64,000 nucleotides of DNA from Myotis daubentonii (taxonomy: Eukaryota > Chordata > Mammalia > Chiroptera > Vespertilionidae), in the NCBI RefSeq assembly GCF_963259705.1, contig NC_081844.1, positions 20,631,715-20,695,714 of the forward strand, in the 5' to 3' direction. The position numbers were made by a program, and so were the translations under genes. The notes under the pieces were generated by a model. It made no database searches, had not been told where the DNA came from, and was given only the letters and a program-made list of their open reading frames with translations. How positions within the stretch are numbered: position 1 is the first letter of the stretch; each line of letters opens with the position of its first letter. Below, piece after piece: positions 33,716 to 44,674 of this stretch.

Positions 33716-34284
33716 TAAAGTGTGGAGTGGTGGTTTCCACAGCATCAATATGGAGGGTCACTTCTGTGGGTGCCTTCTGTTCTTCCACAACTCTGCTGAG
33801 AGCTGATGCTCTAAGGCTGAGGGACAGGGAGAGGCAGTGTCACCCTCTGACCGAGGGGTTCTGTCAGTACCCCCTGGACCCTCACCTGGCCAGAGACCTT
33901 CCTTGAAGCCTCAGCACACCTCCCCCCACCCCACCCCCCAACTCCCACTCCCTTTCTCAAAAACTGAGGTTAGGTGTGTGAGGGAAAATGCAGGTGGAGC
34001 TGGCTGTGGCTTCAGATGGCCTGCTGTGTTGAGCTTAGGGGCAGAGCCTTGGGGACACCAGAGGATGTCTCTCCCAGATATCCAGAGGCAGCCAGTGTTA
34101 GGGCCCTGCTACTTATAGTGGGGAAACTACTACCAGTAAAGTCCATTGCCCATTGCCCTGAATCTTCTGTAACTCCCATCAGATGTTGCCTTAGCATTCA
34201 GAATCACATCTGCATTAGCAGGGCCCCTGAGAGGCTATGAGTGCAATGACTTCTCATTGACAGATTAGGACCCCCATCTGGCCA

Positions 34285-34430
34285 GCACTTAACTATGTAC
34301 TGGGCAGATTCACACAGTCCCATAGGGGAGCAATTGCTGTCCTTATCTTAGAGACATGGAAGGGACCCAGGGTGATGACTTGCCTATGACCTTACAGCAG
34401 GAGGTTCTGGATTCCAAGTCCAGCCCCCTC
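34285..34430 (-). repeat. MIR relic
   Basis: 'ccagcacttaactatgtact' then 'gggcagattcacacagtccc' and 'ttatcttagagacatggaag' is the reverse of the MIR core. Confidence 0.55.
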
Positions 34431-34639
34431 ACTCCTTCAGCTGCCCTGTCCATTTGCACATGTGCCCATCAGCCACAGTGCTGGGTAGGCATGGGCATGG
34501 TAAAAGGATGACAGGGTATAGTGGCTCTATGTAGAAAAGCAACAGAGGAATGCTGATGGATGAGGTAGGTGGAGCAACAAAGGGGGGCACTTGAGGGCTG
34601 CTTGAGGGAGGGAAGGCCAAGCAGAAGAACCTCCTAGGA

Positions 34640-34948
34640 CAGCGGTTCTCAACCTGTGGGTCGCGACCCCTTTGGGGGTCAAACGACCCTTTCACAGGGG
34701 TCACCTAAGACCACCGGAAAACATATATAATTACATATTGTTTTTGTAATTAATCACTATGCTTTAATTATGTTCAATTTGTAACAATGAAAATACATCC
34801 TGCATATCAGATATTTACATGACGATTCATAACAGTAGCAAAATTACAGTTATGAAGTAGCCATGAAAATAATTTTATGGTTGGGGGTCACCACAATATG
34901 AGGAACTGTATTAAAGGGTCGCGGCATTAGGAAGGTTGAGGACCACTG
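34640..34948 (-). mobile_element. Non-autonomous hAT ('ggttctcaacc' family), 309 bp
   Basis: A perfect 8-bp duplication, tcctagga (34632-34639 and 34949-34956), brackets ends 'cagcggttctcaacctgtgg' and 'gaaggttgaggaccactg'. It is in reverse orientation relative to 26027 and 55820. Confidence 0.97.
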
Positions 34949-35394
34949 TCCTAGGAGGTTAGGAGTGCAGAGGCTTTTTCCACTAGGGCCCCAGAGCTAT
35001 TTGAATTGAGCTTGGAAAGGTTATTGGGAGAGCCGAGGGTGGGCTGGGCAGGGAGGTGTGACATTCAAGAAGCTGAGTATGCCAATCTTGAGACCTGTGC
35101 AGTCATGGTTAAGGGGAGGGAACAGTTGCGGATAGCTGGTGTGCTGGGTGCGAGGGAGACTGGGTGTCTCTGCCCACTTCTGAGCGCTCAGGGTCACTCT
35201 GAGAAGCAGCAAGCTGTCTCTTTCAGTCACATTTCATTATCTCTGAGTCAGACTGTCTTCCAGGTGGCACATCCTGAGCCCCTGGGTTCTCCTTGCCTCA
35301 TTGTTCCCCCTTCACCTCACGCCCACCCCCAACCTGCCCCTCTCCATCTTGCTCCCTGGAATTGAGCAGCATCTGCACATCTGTCTGCTTGCCT

Positions 35395-35700
35395 CAGCTA
35401 TGAGTTCTCCACCAGGCAGCTGAAACCAGCTATTTAAAACTGCAATCTGACCGTGTCACTCCCTGCTCTGAGCATGGCCCAAGATCCATTACATGGCCTG
35501 TCCGTGGCCCCCTCCCACTCTCATCTGGTATTATCTGCACTTGCTGTGCTGCTCTATGCCCCTGACCCTTGGTTCCTGTTGTGCCCTCAGTCTGGTGTAT
35601 CAACACCTTCCTTGTCTGGTTTGCAGCCTCTGATTTCTTCAGGCCTCCTCAGAGGCCCCAGAACATTGAATATCCCCAGCCCACACTGTTTGAAGTTCCC
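35395..35700 (+). repeat. L2 relic
   Basis: 'tatttaaaactgcaatctga' 'ccgtgtcactccctgctctg' ... 'catggcctgtccgtggccc' follows the L2 sense consensus near its 3' end. The 151-codon frame at 35453-35908 overlaps it and is not a gene. Confidence 0.6.
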
Positions 35701-35799
35701 TAATCATGGTCTGCCCGCGCAGCCAAGCCGGGAGTGCCTTCAAGGCTACAGCTGTGCCTTATCTGTATTTCTGTGTAATGCAGTAAAGCATGCAGTGAA

Positions 35800-35912
35800 A
35801 AGCCATTGCTTAGGAGCAAGGCTGCCTGGCCCGAAACCCAGCTGTGTGACCTCTGGCAGATTAGGTGACTTCTCTGTGCCTTATCTTCCTCCCTGTAAAT
35901 GGGGCTGATAGA
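35800..35912 (+). repeat. MIR relic
   Basis: 'aacccagctgtgtgacctct' ... 'ctctgtgccttatcttcctc' 'cctgtaaatggggctgatag' is the MIR core in sense. Confidence 0.75.
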
Positions 35913-37278
35913 GCATGGCGTGTCAGGGTGATTATTTGTAGAGCTACATGTAAGAATTTCTTAACAACAGAAAAGAATTTTTAACAGATAAAGCCATGCC
36001 TGTTTGGCTTTACTGAAGCTATAAAAAAAACAACTCTTCCTAGTGCATCTTTTAGCCAAACTCCTACTGCAGGCAGGGCCTTTAGGCTTATCACTGGGAG
36101 GAAAGTTGGTGCAGAGTGGGGTGGTATCTGCTGTGCCTTCACTCAGCCTAGTGGGAATCCAGGGTTATGCCAGGAGAGGGCAGAAGCAGAGCCCATACTC
36201 CTGTGATAAGTGCTGGTTAGTCTGTCTCCAGTCCTCGGAGCACCCGTAAGCTGGATGACACTGTCCTCCTGGTGCCTAGGGAAGTGACTCTCCTGCCCAC
36301 TGCAAAGTGCTATTGCCTAGCCCTAGTTCCAGCCTGAGGCTGGCGGGCAGGGAAGCAATGCCAGCAACAAAGGGGGTTGGGGGGGACTTTGGGTACAGAT
36401 GCTTCTGCCAAGGAGTCAGATGAGCTTGGGACACTCCTTGGGGATGATAGGAATCATAGCCCAACTCGGCCCTCCACTATAATTCCCCAAGGCACCCCAG
36501 ATCCCACAAGGCAAGCTGATCTCCCGAACCCTTGTTGCTGGCACAGGGGGTCTCTGCCCACCTCTCCCTCCTTGCCTTACAACCCTTTTACCTCTCCCTC
36601 TCCCGTGTCTGTGCATGCTTGCAGTTCTGAACCCCCATTCTTCCCTCATGAGCTCCATTCTAGGATACTTGCTTGTCTCCACCACCAAGATGGGGATCTG
36701 TGAGCCAGGGCTTGAGGACTATCCCCCACGCCTGACCGTGCACAGAAAAAGTAGTATTTAAAGCATGGCTTTGCTCTTTCCTCCAGCTGCAGCCTGCACA
36801 ATAGCTTCCTGCAGGCCTGGAGAAACCTTGTATCTACTTACAATCTTTTTTTGTGAGATGAACATGGCATCTGTTTGGAGGGGCAGAGAGACTCAAACTC
36901 ATCTGTGAAATGAAGAGGCTGCCAGTATATCACATGAAGACCCTGTGCTGGGGGCTCAGCGTTTCCTGCTATGCAAAAGGACTTTTTCTGGCTTGAAGGG
37001 GATCCCATTTTATTTTGATAGCTATGCATTTATTTTAATGGCACTAGAAGCCTCTCAAAGCCCAGTCATTACTGCTTATGACGAGTAAAGTGTGAAAGGG
37101 CTAATTTTCAGGTGGCATTTGGAGCCCTGGCCTGACTAGTGACCTCTCTCCAAGGCTTATTCCCACCTCAGGATCCAGGGGAGCGTCTGAGGATGTGAGT
37201 CCCTCATGGGGCGTAGAGGGAAATCAGGAAGTTTTGTGGGACCCAGGATTTGGTATCAGTTGTTTTCCCAGTCAATGT

Positions 37279-37500
37279 ATTTTTTTTTAAAATATATTTT
37301 TATTGATTTCAGAGAGGAAGAGAGAAGGAGAGAGAGAAAGAAACACCAGTGATGGGAGAGAATCATTGATTGGCTGCCTCCTGAATGCCCCTACTAGGGA
37401 TTAAACCCACAACTCGGGCATATGCCATTAACCAAAATCGAACCTGGGACCCTTCACCACAGGCCAACACTCTATCCACTGAGCCAAACCGGCTAGGGCT
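37279..37500 (-). repeat. VES SINE
   Basis: Reverse copy with 'gggagagaatcattgattgg', 'caaaatcgaacctgggaccc' and 'gagccaaaccggctagggc'. Confidence 0.92.
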
Positions 37501-38921
37501 ATGTGCTGGGTTTTTTTATTACTTTATTTTACTTACTGTAGCTGTTAGATTTATATTCAGTAACATTATTTCGGCATTTAGCTACTGGTAAACTTAAAAT
37601 ATTTGATTCATTTTTCATCTTAGCATATTTTCTCTCATCCAGACCTAAAACTTGTTAGTGATGATGGGCATGGCTCAGCAGCCCTGATGCATCACTGTCA
37701 GAAGTGAGGTTGTGTTTGTTAGTGTTGCAGATGCCCTGAGGGCTGTGGACCTGTGGGGTGACAGGGCAGCAGGGTACCAAGTGAGGTGTCCAGCTCTGGA
37801 GCAGCTCAGGAGACTGGGATTGTTGGCCAGTGCCATGCAACTTGCACAGTTCAGCAGCTATTGGAGAATGTGCAGGGAATAATTGTTGATGTGACTTGTT
37901 GATGGTAACAAGGTTTGTGGGTTTTATTTGCTGTGTTTTGGAGAGAGAGAAATGGGGATTCTGGACCCTTGGACAGGGCAGGCTTCCAGCAGATGCTGCT
38001 GGGTTAATTAGCTGGAGCAGGATGGGCCATCACCGTGTCCTCAGAACCCACGTGGGTCCTGGGCTAAAGGAATAGTCCATGATAGTTCATGTTTGGGCAG
38101 GGCCGGGGCTGGGACTTGGATGAGACTGGGCCCCAACTGGGCCCTGGGAGCTCCAAGGAGGCAGCCTGAAAATAGCCTTAGAAAGTGGCAGTGCTGTGAT
38201 ATTGAGGGGATGCAGGATGGACAATGACTAAGAGGCACCAAATACCCCGCACAATTTGGGGCACCTCTGTGTGCCAGTGGTGACCTGGAACAGGAGAGGG
38301 CAAACTTGGGGATAGTGTTGAGTGTGCTTTCCCTAAGGTTTTCCAGTGTCAGTTTTTGAAAATGAGCTTGTCCCAATGCTTGCCTTGCCCATGTGTGATT
38401 GTCTCAGTTGATGGTTTGAATTTCTAATCTTAAGTACTGTGGATATTGAATAACAGTGGGAAGCTGGCTTCTCACCACAAGAGGTGCTGCAAAAATAGAC
38501 TTTGAAAGTGGAAATGTTGGAGAGTTTGTTATTCGGAGATGTAGTATATAGCGTGGCAGCATCAGAACCCTTAGATTTGGAGTCAGACAAGTGTGCGTTT
38601 AGATCCTGCATCCCCTGATCTGGCCATGGACAAGTTCTTCTACTTCCCTGAGTCTCTGTGAGCCATTTGGCCTCAGTGCCCGTCCTGGAGGGTTACTGCA
38701 CTGAGTCCTTTCTTCCTTTCCTCACATTTGGAGATACCCTGGCATACCTGTGCTGAGTCAGGGGATAGATAACAAGGGCAGGAAAGAGCCCTCCACCTGT
38801 GTGTACTTTTGCAGACAAATGGGCCCACCTCTCAGGGACCCTTTGCTTTCTTTCTCCCCTTGGTAACAGAGTCATTGCCCTATGCAAGCCAGGAGTTAAA
38901 AACAGTTGAGGCAAAAAAAAA

Positions 38922-38922
38922 A

Positions 38923-38961
<39 letters not shown>
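38922..38961 (+). repeat. (CA)n microsatellite abutting Helitron
   Basis: About 19 CA/AC units running straight into 'ctagaggcccgg'. Confidence 0.97.
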
Positions 38962-38965
<4 letters not shown>

Positions 38966-39647
38966 AGGCCCGGTCCACAAAAACTTGTGCACTCTGGGGG
39001 GGTCCCTCAGCCCCGCCTATACCCTCTTGCAGTCTGGGACTCCTTAGAGGATGTCCACCTGCTGGCTTAGGTCTGCTTCCTGGGGGGATCGGGCCCAAGC
39101 TGGCAGTCAGACATCCCTCTGGCAGCCGGCAGCCCTCAGGGGATGTCCACTTGCCATCAGGGAGCAGACCTAAACTGCAATCGGACATCTTTAGTGCTGC
39201 CGAGGAGGCAGGAGAGGCTCCCGCCACCACCGCTGTACTGGCAGCCATCAGCCTAGCTTGTGGCTGAGCAGAGCTCCCCCTGTGGGAGCACACTGACCAC
39301 CAGGGGGCAGCTCCTGCATTGAGCATCTGCCCCCTGGTGGTCAGTGTGTGTCATAGTGACCAGTCATTCCTAGTCGTTCTGCTGTTAGGGTCAGTTTGCA
39401 TATTACCCCCCCCCTTTTTTTAATATATTTTATTGATTTTTTTACAGAGAAGAAGGGAGAGGGATAGAGAGTTAGAAACATCGATGAGAGAGATCGACCA
39501 GCTGCCTCCTGCAAGCCCCCCAGTGGGGATGTGCCCGCAACCAAGGCACATGCCCCTGACCGGAATCGAACCTGGGACCCTTGAGTCCGCAGGCCGATGC
39601 TCTATCCACTGAGCCAAACCGGTTCGGCTACCCTTTTATTATATAGA
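38962..39647 (-). mobile_element. HeliBat-type Helitron with nested SINE and CTCF-like motif pair
   Basis: Reverse-strand element: its 3' end is at 38962 ('ctagaggcccggtccacaaa') and its 5' end at about 39647 (reverse complement of 'cttttattatatagat'). 'tcagtttgcatatta' marks the 5' region, which is interrupted by a VES SINE at 39414-39628. It contains ccaccagggggcag (39297-39310) and its inverse ctgccccctggtgg (39327-39340). Non-coding. Confidence 0.9.
39414..39628 (-). repeat. VES SINE nested in Helitron
   Basis: Low-divergence reverse copy ('ggaatcgaacctgggaccct', 'gagccaaaccggttcgg') inserted within the 5' region of the Helitron, so it is younger than that copy. Confidence 0.93.
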
Positions 39648-39657
39648 TACACACACA

Positions 39658-40513
39658 TCCTACATAATAAAGCTGTAACATGCAAATTAACCCTCACGCC
39701 ATCACAAGATGGCTGCTCCCACAGGAGAGGTGGGGTTCCCATAACACAAGATGGCTGTGCCCACAGCTGAGGTGGGGTTGCTGTAACGAGCGAGCAGCAG
39801 GGACCTGAGTCTGCTTGGTGCCAGGCCAGGGCAGGGGACCTGAGGACGCGCCCCCTGCCCAGCGCCTGGCCAGGAAACCTCAGGCTGCTCTGCCCCCCCC
39901 TCGCGGGGCTTGACAGGAGACCTCAAAGTGCACCCCCCGCCCCAGCCCAGGGGATCTCAGGCAGCACCCCCCGCTCAGCGGGGCTTCATGGGGGACCTCA
40001 GGCCACGACCCCCACCCCAGTGCCTGGCCAGGGGACCTCAGGCTGCGCCCCCCGCCCAGTGGGGCTTGACGGGGAACCTCAGGCTGCGCGCCCTCCCCCC
40101 CCCATCCCAGCCTGGGCCAGGGGATCTCAGGCCATGTCCCCCCTGTCCCGGCCTGGGCCGGGAGACCTCAGGCTGTGCCCCCCGCCCCAGTGCCAGGCCC
40201 AGGGACCTGAGGCCATGCCCCTCGCCACAGCACCAGGCCAGGGGACCTGAAGGTGCAGTGGGGAACCTGAGGCTGTGCCCCCCGCCCATCAGGGCTTGAC
40301 GGGAGCCCGGAGGCTGCGCCGCCCCACCCCAATGGTGCTTGACGGGGGTGGGGCTGGCTGGGTCTGGGTCCTGCATGATTTCGAGGTGCGCACGGGTGGG
40401 TGGGGACTTGACTCTGACATTTCTATTATAGAGAAAGGGCAAATAGTAATATTAAAATATTTCCTCTAATTAATTCCCTTTTAATGTACATGAATTTTGT
40501 GCACTGGGCCACT

Positions 40514-40515
<2 letters not shown>
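39658..40515 (+). mobile_element. HeliBat-type Helitron, head-to-head with the previous one
   Basis: Begins TCCTACATAATAAAGCTGTA with 'acatgcaaattaaccc', and ends 'gaattttgtgcactgggcca' followed by CTAG (40512-40515), then a (CA)n array. Only ten bases ('tacacacaca') separate its 5' end from the 5' end of the element at 38962-39647. The interior is a GC-rich tandem repeat. Non-coding. Confidence 0.9.
39890..40300 (+). repeat. GC-rich minisatellite of about 40 bp inside the Helitron
   Basis: Repeating 'ggccaggggacctcaggctg' then a C-rich stretch. The 'gacctca'-like anchors fall at about 39918, 39953, 39994, 40034, 40074, 40123, 40164, 40204 and 40244. Open frames on both strands here are repeat artefacts. 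Confidence 0.88.

Positions 40516-40546
<31 letters not shown>
40516..40546 (+). repeat. (CA)n microsatellite abutting Helitron
   Basis: About 15 AC units immediately after the Helitron CTAG end. Confidence 0.97.
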
Positions 40547-40548
<2 letters not shown>

Positions 40549-40895
40549 GAGGTGGTACCAGTTGCCATTGGATCCTTGGAGCAAAGTTTAACACCTGGGA
40601 GTTTGTCCCCAAGTAAAAAAAGAGGAGTGAGTTGTGTGTTCATTGCAGCACTGGCTGTAGTAGGAGAACTCAGAAGGAAGTGAAATGTCCAACAGTTGGA
40701 GAAGGTCAAGGAAATTATGATGCATTGATGGAACATTTAGCTGTTAAACATGATCATTATGAAGATTATGTAGCAACAGGAAGAGAAGTATTCAGTGAAA
40801 AAGAAAATAGTATCTATGGTGTAGTTTCAATTTCAACTACATAATTTTCACAGCCTCTGGACAAGGATGGGAAAGTCACCCAAAGAAACATTGTC

Positions 40896-41121
40896 TCCGA
40901 AACCGGTTTGGCTCAGTGGATAGAGCGTTGGCCAGCAGACTGGAAGGTCCCAGGTTTGATTCCGGTCAAGGGCATGTACCTGGGTTGCGGGCACATCCCC
41001 AGTAGGGGGTGTGCAGGAGGCGGCTGATCGATGTTTCTCTCTCATCGATGTTTCTGACTCTCTATCTCTCTGCCTTCCTCTCTGTAAAAAATCAATAAAA
41101 TATATTAAAAAAAAAAAAAAA
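40896..41121 (+). repeat. VES SINE with 14-bp target duplication
   Basis: aaagaaacattgtc (40882-40895) and aaagaaacgttgtc (41122-41135), one mismatch, bracket a complete SINE with a long A tail. Confidence 0.95.
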
Positions 41122-43064
41122 AAAGAAACGTTGTCATGGCTCAGGCTGGTAGGAATGTGAGGGTCTCAGGAGAGATAGTGCCTCAGAGCTCAGCCTTTGT
41201 GGTCAGACCTGAGTGGTGATGATGTCCATTGGCCTGCTTCCTGGGGTTGTTGGAGGTCAGGAGGGCACACATGTAAAAACAGTAGTGGCTTAGTAGATGC
41301 TCTCAGAGGGGAGGAGGAGCAATGACGGGAAGGGGCTGGACTCAACATGGTCAGGGAGGGGAGCTGAGGCACCATCAAGCTCTGGGCCCTTGTTGGTATG
41401 CCCACCATGCTCCATGTTAGGTCAGATGTGATCACATTGCCTAAAAAGTTAGGGGGCTATATGTAGGCATAAACAGTCTGATCACTTGGGTAAGAAGTGG
41501 GCCTCAACCCACCATTATCAGGGGGTTGAAGACACATCTAACAGAGTTAGCGTGGGTTCGTTTACTTGGAAGTGCAGTGCCTGCATAAGGTGAGAGAAAA
41601 GGGAACTCACTCAGGCTCAGGCTTATCTGCTCCAAGGTGCTACTGCTGCTCCTGGGGCAGGAGCCAGGGTCAGGGGAGTTGGCCATTGGTCTGGGACATC
41701 CATACCTTTCAGATGTGAAAGAAGAGCCACCAGGTGGGGCTTGGGGTCTGAGGCCATACCTGGGCCTATGATGCAGATTTGGCCCTCCCTGAAGTAGGAC
41801 TGCGCAGCAATATTGGGGAAGTGGAGGGAGAGAAGGAAAGGATCTGGGGTTGGGGCTCCAGGAGGAAGGAGCAGCCTTGTGTCCGAGGAACTGCTCTAAG
41901 AAAGGGGGCTGAGGTGCCTGGGCCGAGATGACAGGTAGAGATTTGCAACCAGCACAACCTTCTCTTTTTTCACATTGACATAGGCTGTAGTAACAAACGT
42001 GCTTGCATTCTCCCCCGGTCACACTGCTGCATTTCTCTTGCATTTGGTATTATCTATGTGGTGAGGATCAGAAGGGAAAAATAGCAACTCAAGAAAACAC
42101 ACTTGAAAAAATAAGTTTAAAAATATTGAGGAAGTAATGAAGGAAACACAGTGAAAAGCATAATCTTTTCTGTTCCCAGTTCTCAGTGTTTTTGCCAGCA
42201 TGCATTTCAAACAAGTAGAAGATACTGCAGTGCTTCTGGATTGCGAGTCTCCTCTGACATTTAGTCATAGGGCAGGCTCCTGGCCTTCCATGGATTTTGC
42301 TGCCCCTCCACCTCCTGTGTGAATCAGATGGTTCAGGGAGAGGTAGAAAGTGCTGCCATTATGTGGTCAGGCATCCCTTCCTCCAGCCTCCAGCAGGAAA
42401 GGTTGGGAGGAGGTGGTTGAGTTGGTTGTTGGTGGCAAGTAACTTCAAGCTGTGGTGATCCTCCACTATTCCCTCACCCTCTACTAGCAAGCTGCCACTC
42501 ATCTGCCATGCCCAGCAGTGCCACTGTCACCGAGTTACCATGTGGATTGTGAGGTTTGCTTTCCACATTGCTTTTGTGTCTGGCTCTGCAAAAACCTCCT
42601 CCCCTTCTCCCTGCTTATGTAACCCTCTAGAATAATTTCAGGGTTGCCAAGAAGGTAAGTTGGGGAAAATATTTGTGGTAGCTTCTAGGACCACTGTGTT
42701 GAAAATGGAAGACGCTGCCGAAAAGCCATTGGGCCCCCGCTGAACAAACATGTTTGCCTGAATGAGTAAAAGAGCTTGTGCTACCCTGGCCGCAGCCTCT
42801 GCTTGCCCTGGCGGTGGCTTTCCCTCTGTCTGGCCGCGCAAATGTGGCACGCTTTGCCTTGCCCTTTGTGGAGGTGTGTGGGGACCACTGAGAATCACCT
42901 CAGGGGATGAACAACGCAGGAGACAGGTGGAAATAGGTCAAGACGTGTTTGCTCTCCAGATACCAATTTGATGGCTGCAGATCCTGAGTTGGAATTAATA
43001 TGGTGGGACCTAGCACTGTAAGGTGGGACCTTATTCATCTGTTCACCCATTTGTTTGTTCATTT

Positions 43065-43205
43065 GTCTGTTCTTTCAATCATTAGTTAGTACTTATTAAG
43101 TCTCTACTCTGTGCCAGACACTGTTCCAGGCACTTAGTTGGTGATAGTGAACAAGACCAAGGTCCTTGCTCTTGTGATGCATACCTGCAGGCGGTGAGAC
43201 AGACA
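43065..43205 (-). repeat. MIR relic
   Basis: 'agtacttattaagtctctac' 'tctgtgccagacactgttcc' then 'aggcacttag' is the reverse of the MIR 3' region. The remainder may be an L2-like extension. Confidence 0.65.
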
Positions 43206-43635
43206 ACAGTGAGAGAGCTGAGGGGAGTGTCAGAAGTGGTGAGGTAAGGGAAGGCAGGGCTGATACAATGGTTTACTTTCTAGAGCTCCTGGCCAGTATA
43301 AGGGAGCAGCCTGGCCTTGCTTTCTGTACTGCAGGGGAGGGGTCCTTATGAGATTGGCCATGACTTCCAGGTAGGTTCCTTGATGCCAGGTTCTTGGTAT
43401 GTGAGGATTGCTGGGGGTTGTTGAAGTCTTCCCCTATTTGGGGACTTGTGCTGTCCTCCTTGCAGGTGCTGTGCTGGTGGCCCTGTAGGACACAGCCTCT
43501 GGACAGCCCTTGTAGGAGCCTCAAGGTGGAATCTTGCTGGGTGGTAGGAATCTGGCAGAGGCAGCACCAACCCAGACAAGGCCAACTTTGGTCAAATCCT
43601 GTGGAGGACTTGGCTGTGCGTGTTGTGCGTGTTGT

Positions 43636-43661
43636 GTGTTTGTGTGTGTGTGTGTGTGTGT
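43636..43661 (+). repeat. (TG)n microsatellite
   Basis: About 12 TG units ahead of the hAT/SINE composite. Confidence 0.95.
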
Positions 43662-43678
43662 TTTAATTATGTTTTTAG

Positions 43679-44114
43679 CCCTAGCTCCGTGGTCGGCAAA
43701 CTGTGGCTCGCAAGCCACATGCGGCTCTTTGGCCCCTTGAGTGTGGCTCTTCCTAAGCCTTAGGAGTACCCTAATTAAGTTAATAACAATGTACCTACTT
43801 ATATAGTTTAAGTTTAAAAAATTTGGCTCTCAAAAGAAATTTCAATCGTTGTACTGTTGATATTTGGCTCTGTTGACTAATGAGTTTGCCGACCACTGCC
43901 CTAGCTGGTTTGGCTCAGTGGATAGAGCGTCAGCCTGTGGACTGAAGGGTCCCAGGTTCGATTCTGGTCAAGGGCACATGCCCAGGTTGCAGGCTTGATC
44001 CCCAGGAGGGGTCGTGCAGGAGGCAGCCAATAAATGATTCTCATTATTGACGTTTCTATCTCTCTGTCCCTCTCCCTTCCTCTCTGAAATCAATAAAAAT
44101 ATTTTTTAAAAAAT
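43679..44114 (+). repeat. VES SINE interrupted by a hAT 8 bp from its start
   Basis: The SINE head ccctagct lies at 43679-43686 and again at 43899-43906 as the hAT target duplication. The rest of the SINE ('ggtttggctcagtggataga', 'caggttcgattctggtcaag', tail at about 44112) follows. The hAT is therefore younger than the SINE. Confidence 0.92.
43687..43898 (+). mobile_element. Non-autonomous hAT ('ggtcggcaaact' family) inside SINE
   Basis: Ends 'ccgtggtcggcaaactgtgg' and 'gagtttgccgaccactg', with the perfect 8-bp duplication ccctagct on both sides. It is 212 bp, with no coding capacity. The body is the inverse of the copy at about 2701-2910. Confidence 0.96.
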
Positions 44115-44119
44115 AAAAT

Positions 44120-44324
44120 TATATTTTTATTGATTTTAGAGAGAGAGGAAGGGAGAGGGAGAGATAGAAACATTAATGAGAGAGAAACATTAATGGGCTG
44201 CCTCCTGCACTCCTCCCACTGGGGATTAAGCCTGCAACCTGGGCATGTATCCTGACTGGGAATCTAACAGGCAACATCTTGGTGCATGGGTCAATGCTCA
44301 GCCATGGAGCTACACTGGCTGGGC
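44120..44324 (-). repeat. VES SINE, tail-to-tail with the preceding copy
   Basis: Starts 'atatttttattgattttaga' right after the A-rich tail of the plus-strand SINE and ends 'gctacactggctgggca'. Together the pair forms a large inverted repeat with almost no loop. Confidence 0.92.
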
Positions 44325-44439
44325 AATGTATGAATTTTTATTTTAATTGATTTGTCTTTTCAAAAAACACGGTTTAGTGATATCTTAACAGCTGCCATCA
44401 TTTGAACAGTTGTTTTCCAAGGTTGTGGTTTGTATAGGC

Positions 44440-44674
44440 CAATGATGGCGAACCTATGACACGCGTGTCAGAGGTGACACGCGAACTCATTTTTTTGGTT
44501 GATTTTTCTTTGTTAAATGGCATTTAAATATATAAAATAAATATCAAAAATATAAATCTTTGTTTTACTATGGTTGCAAATATCAAAAAGTTTTTATATG
44601 TGACACGGCACCAGAGTTAAGTTAGGGTTTTTCAAAATGCTGACACGCCGAGCTCAAAAGGTTCACCATCACTG
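44440..44674 (+). mobile_element. Non-autonomous hAT ('gatggcgaacc' family)
   Basis: A perfect 8-bp duplication, gtataggc (44432-44439 and 44675-44682), brackets ends 'caatgatggcgaacctatga' and 'ggttcaccatcactg'. It is 235 bp with no coding sequence. It belongs to a different family from the other hATs here. Confidence 0.96.

Noticed and set aside
39702..40442. Frames of 74-134 codons on both strands
   Set aside because: Translations of the 40-bp GC-rich minisatellite inside a Helitron.
41504..42043. 179-codon reverse frame
   Set aside because: No recognisable domain, repeat family or splice context; length is possible by chance in GC-moderate DNA.
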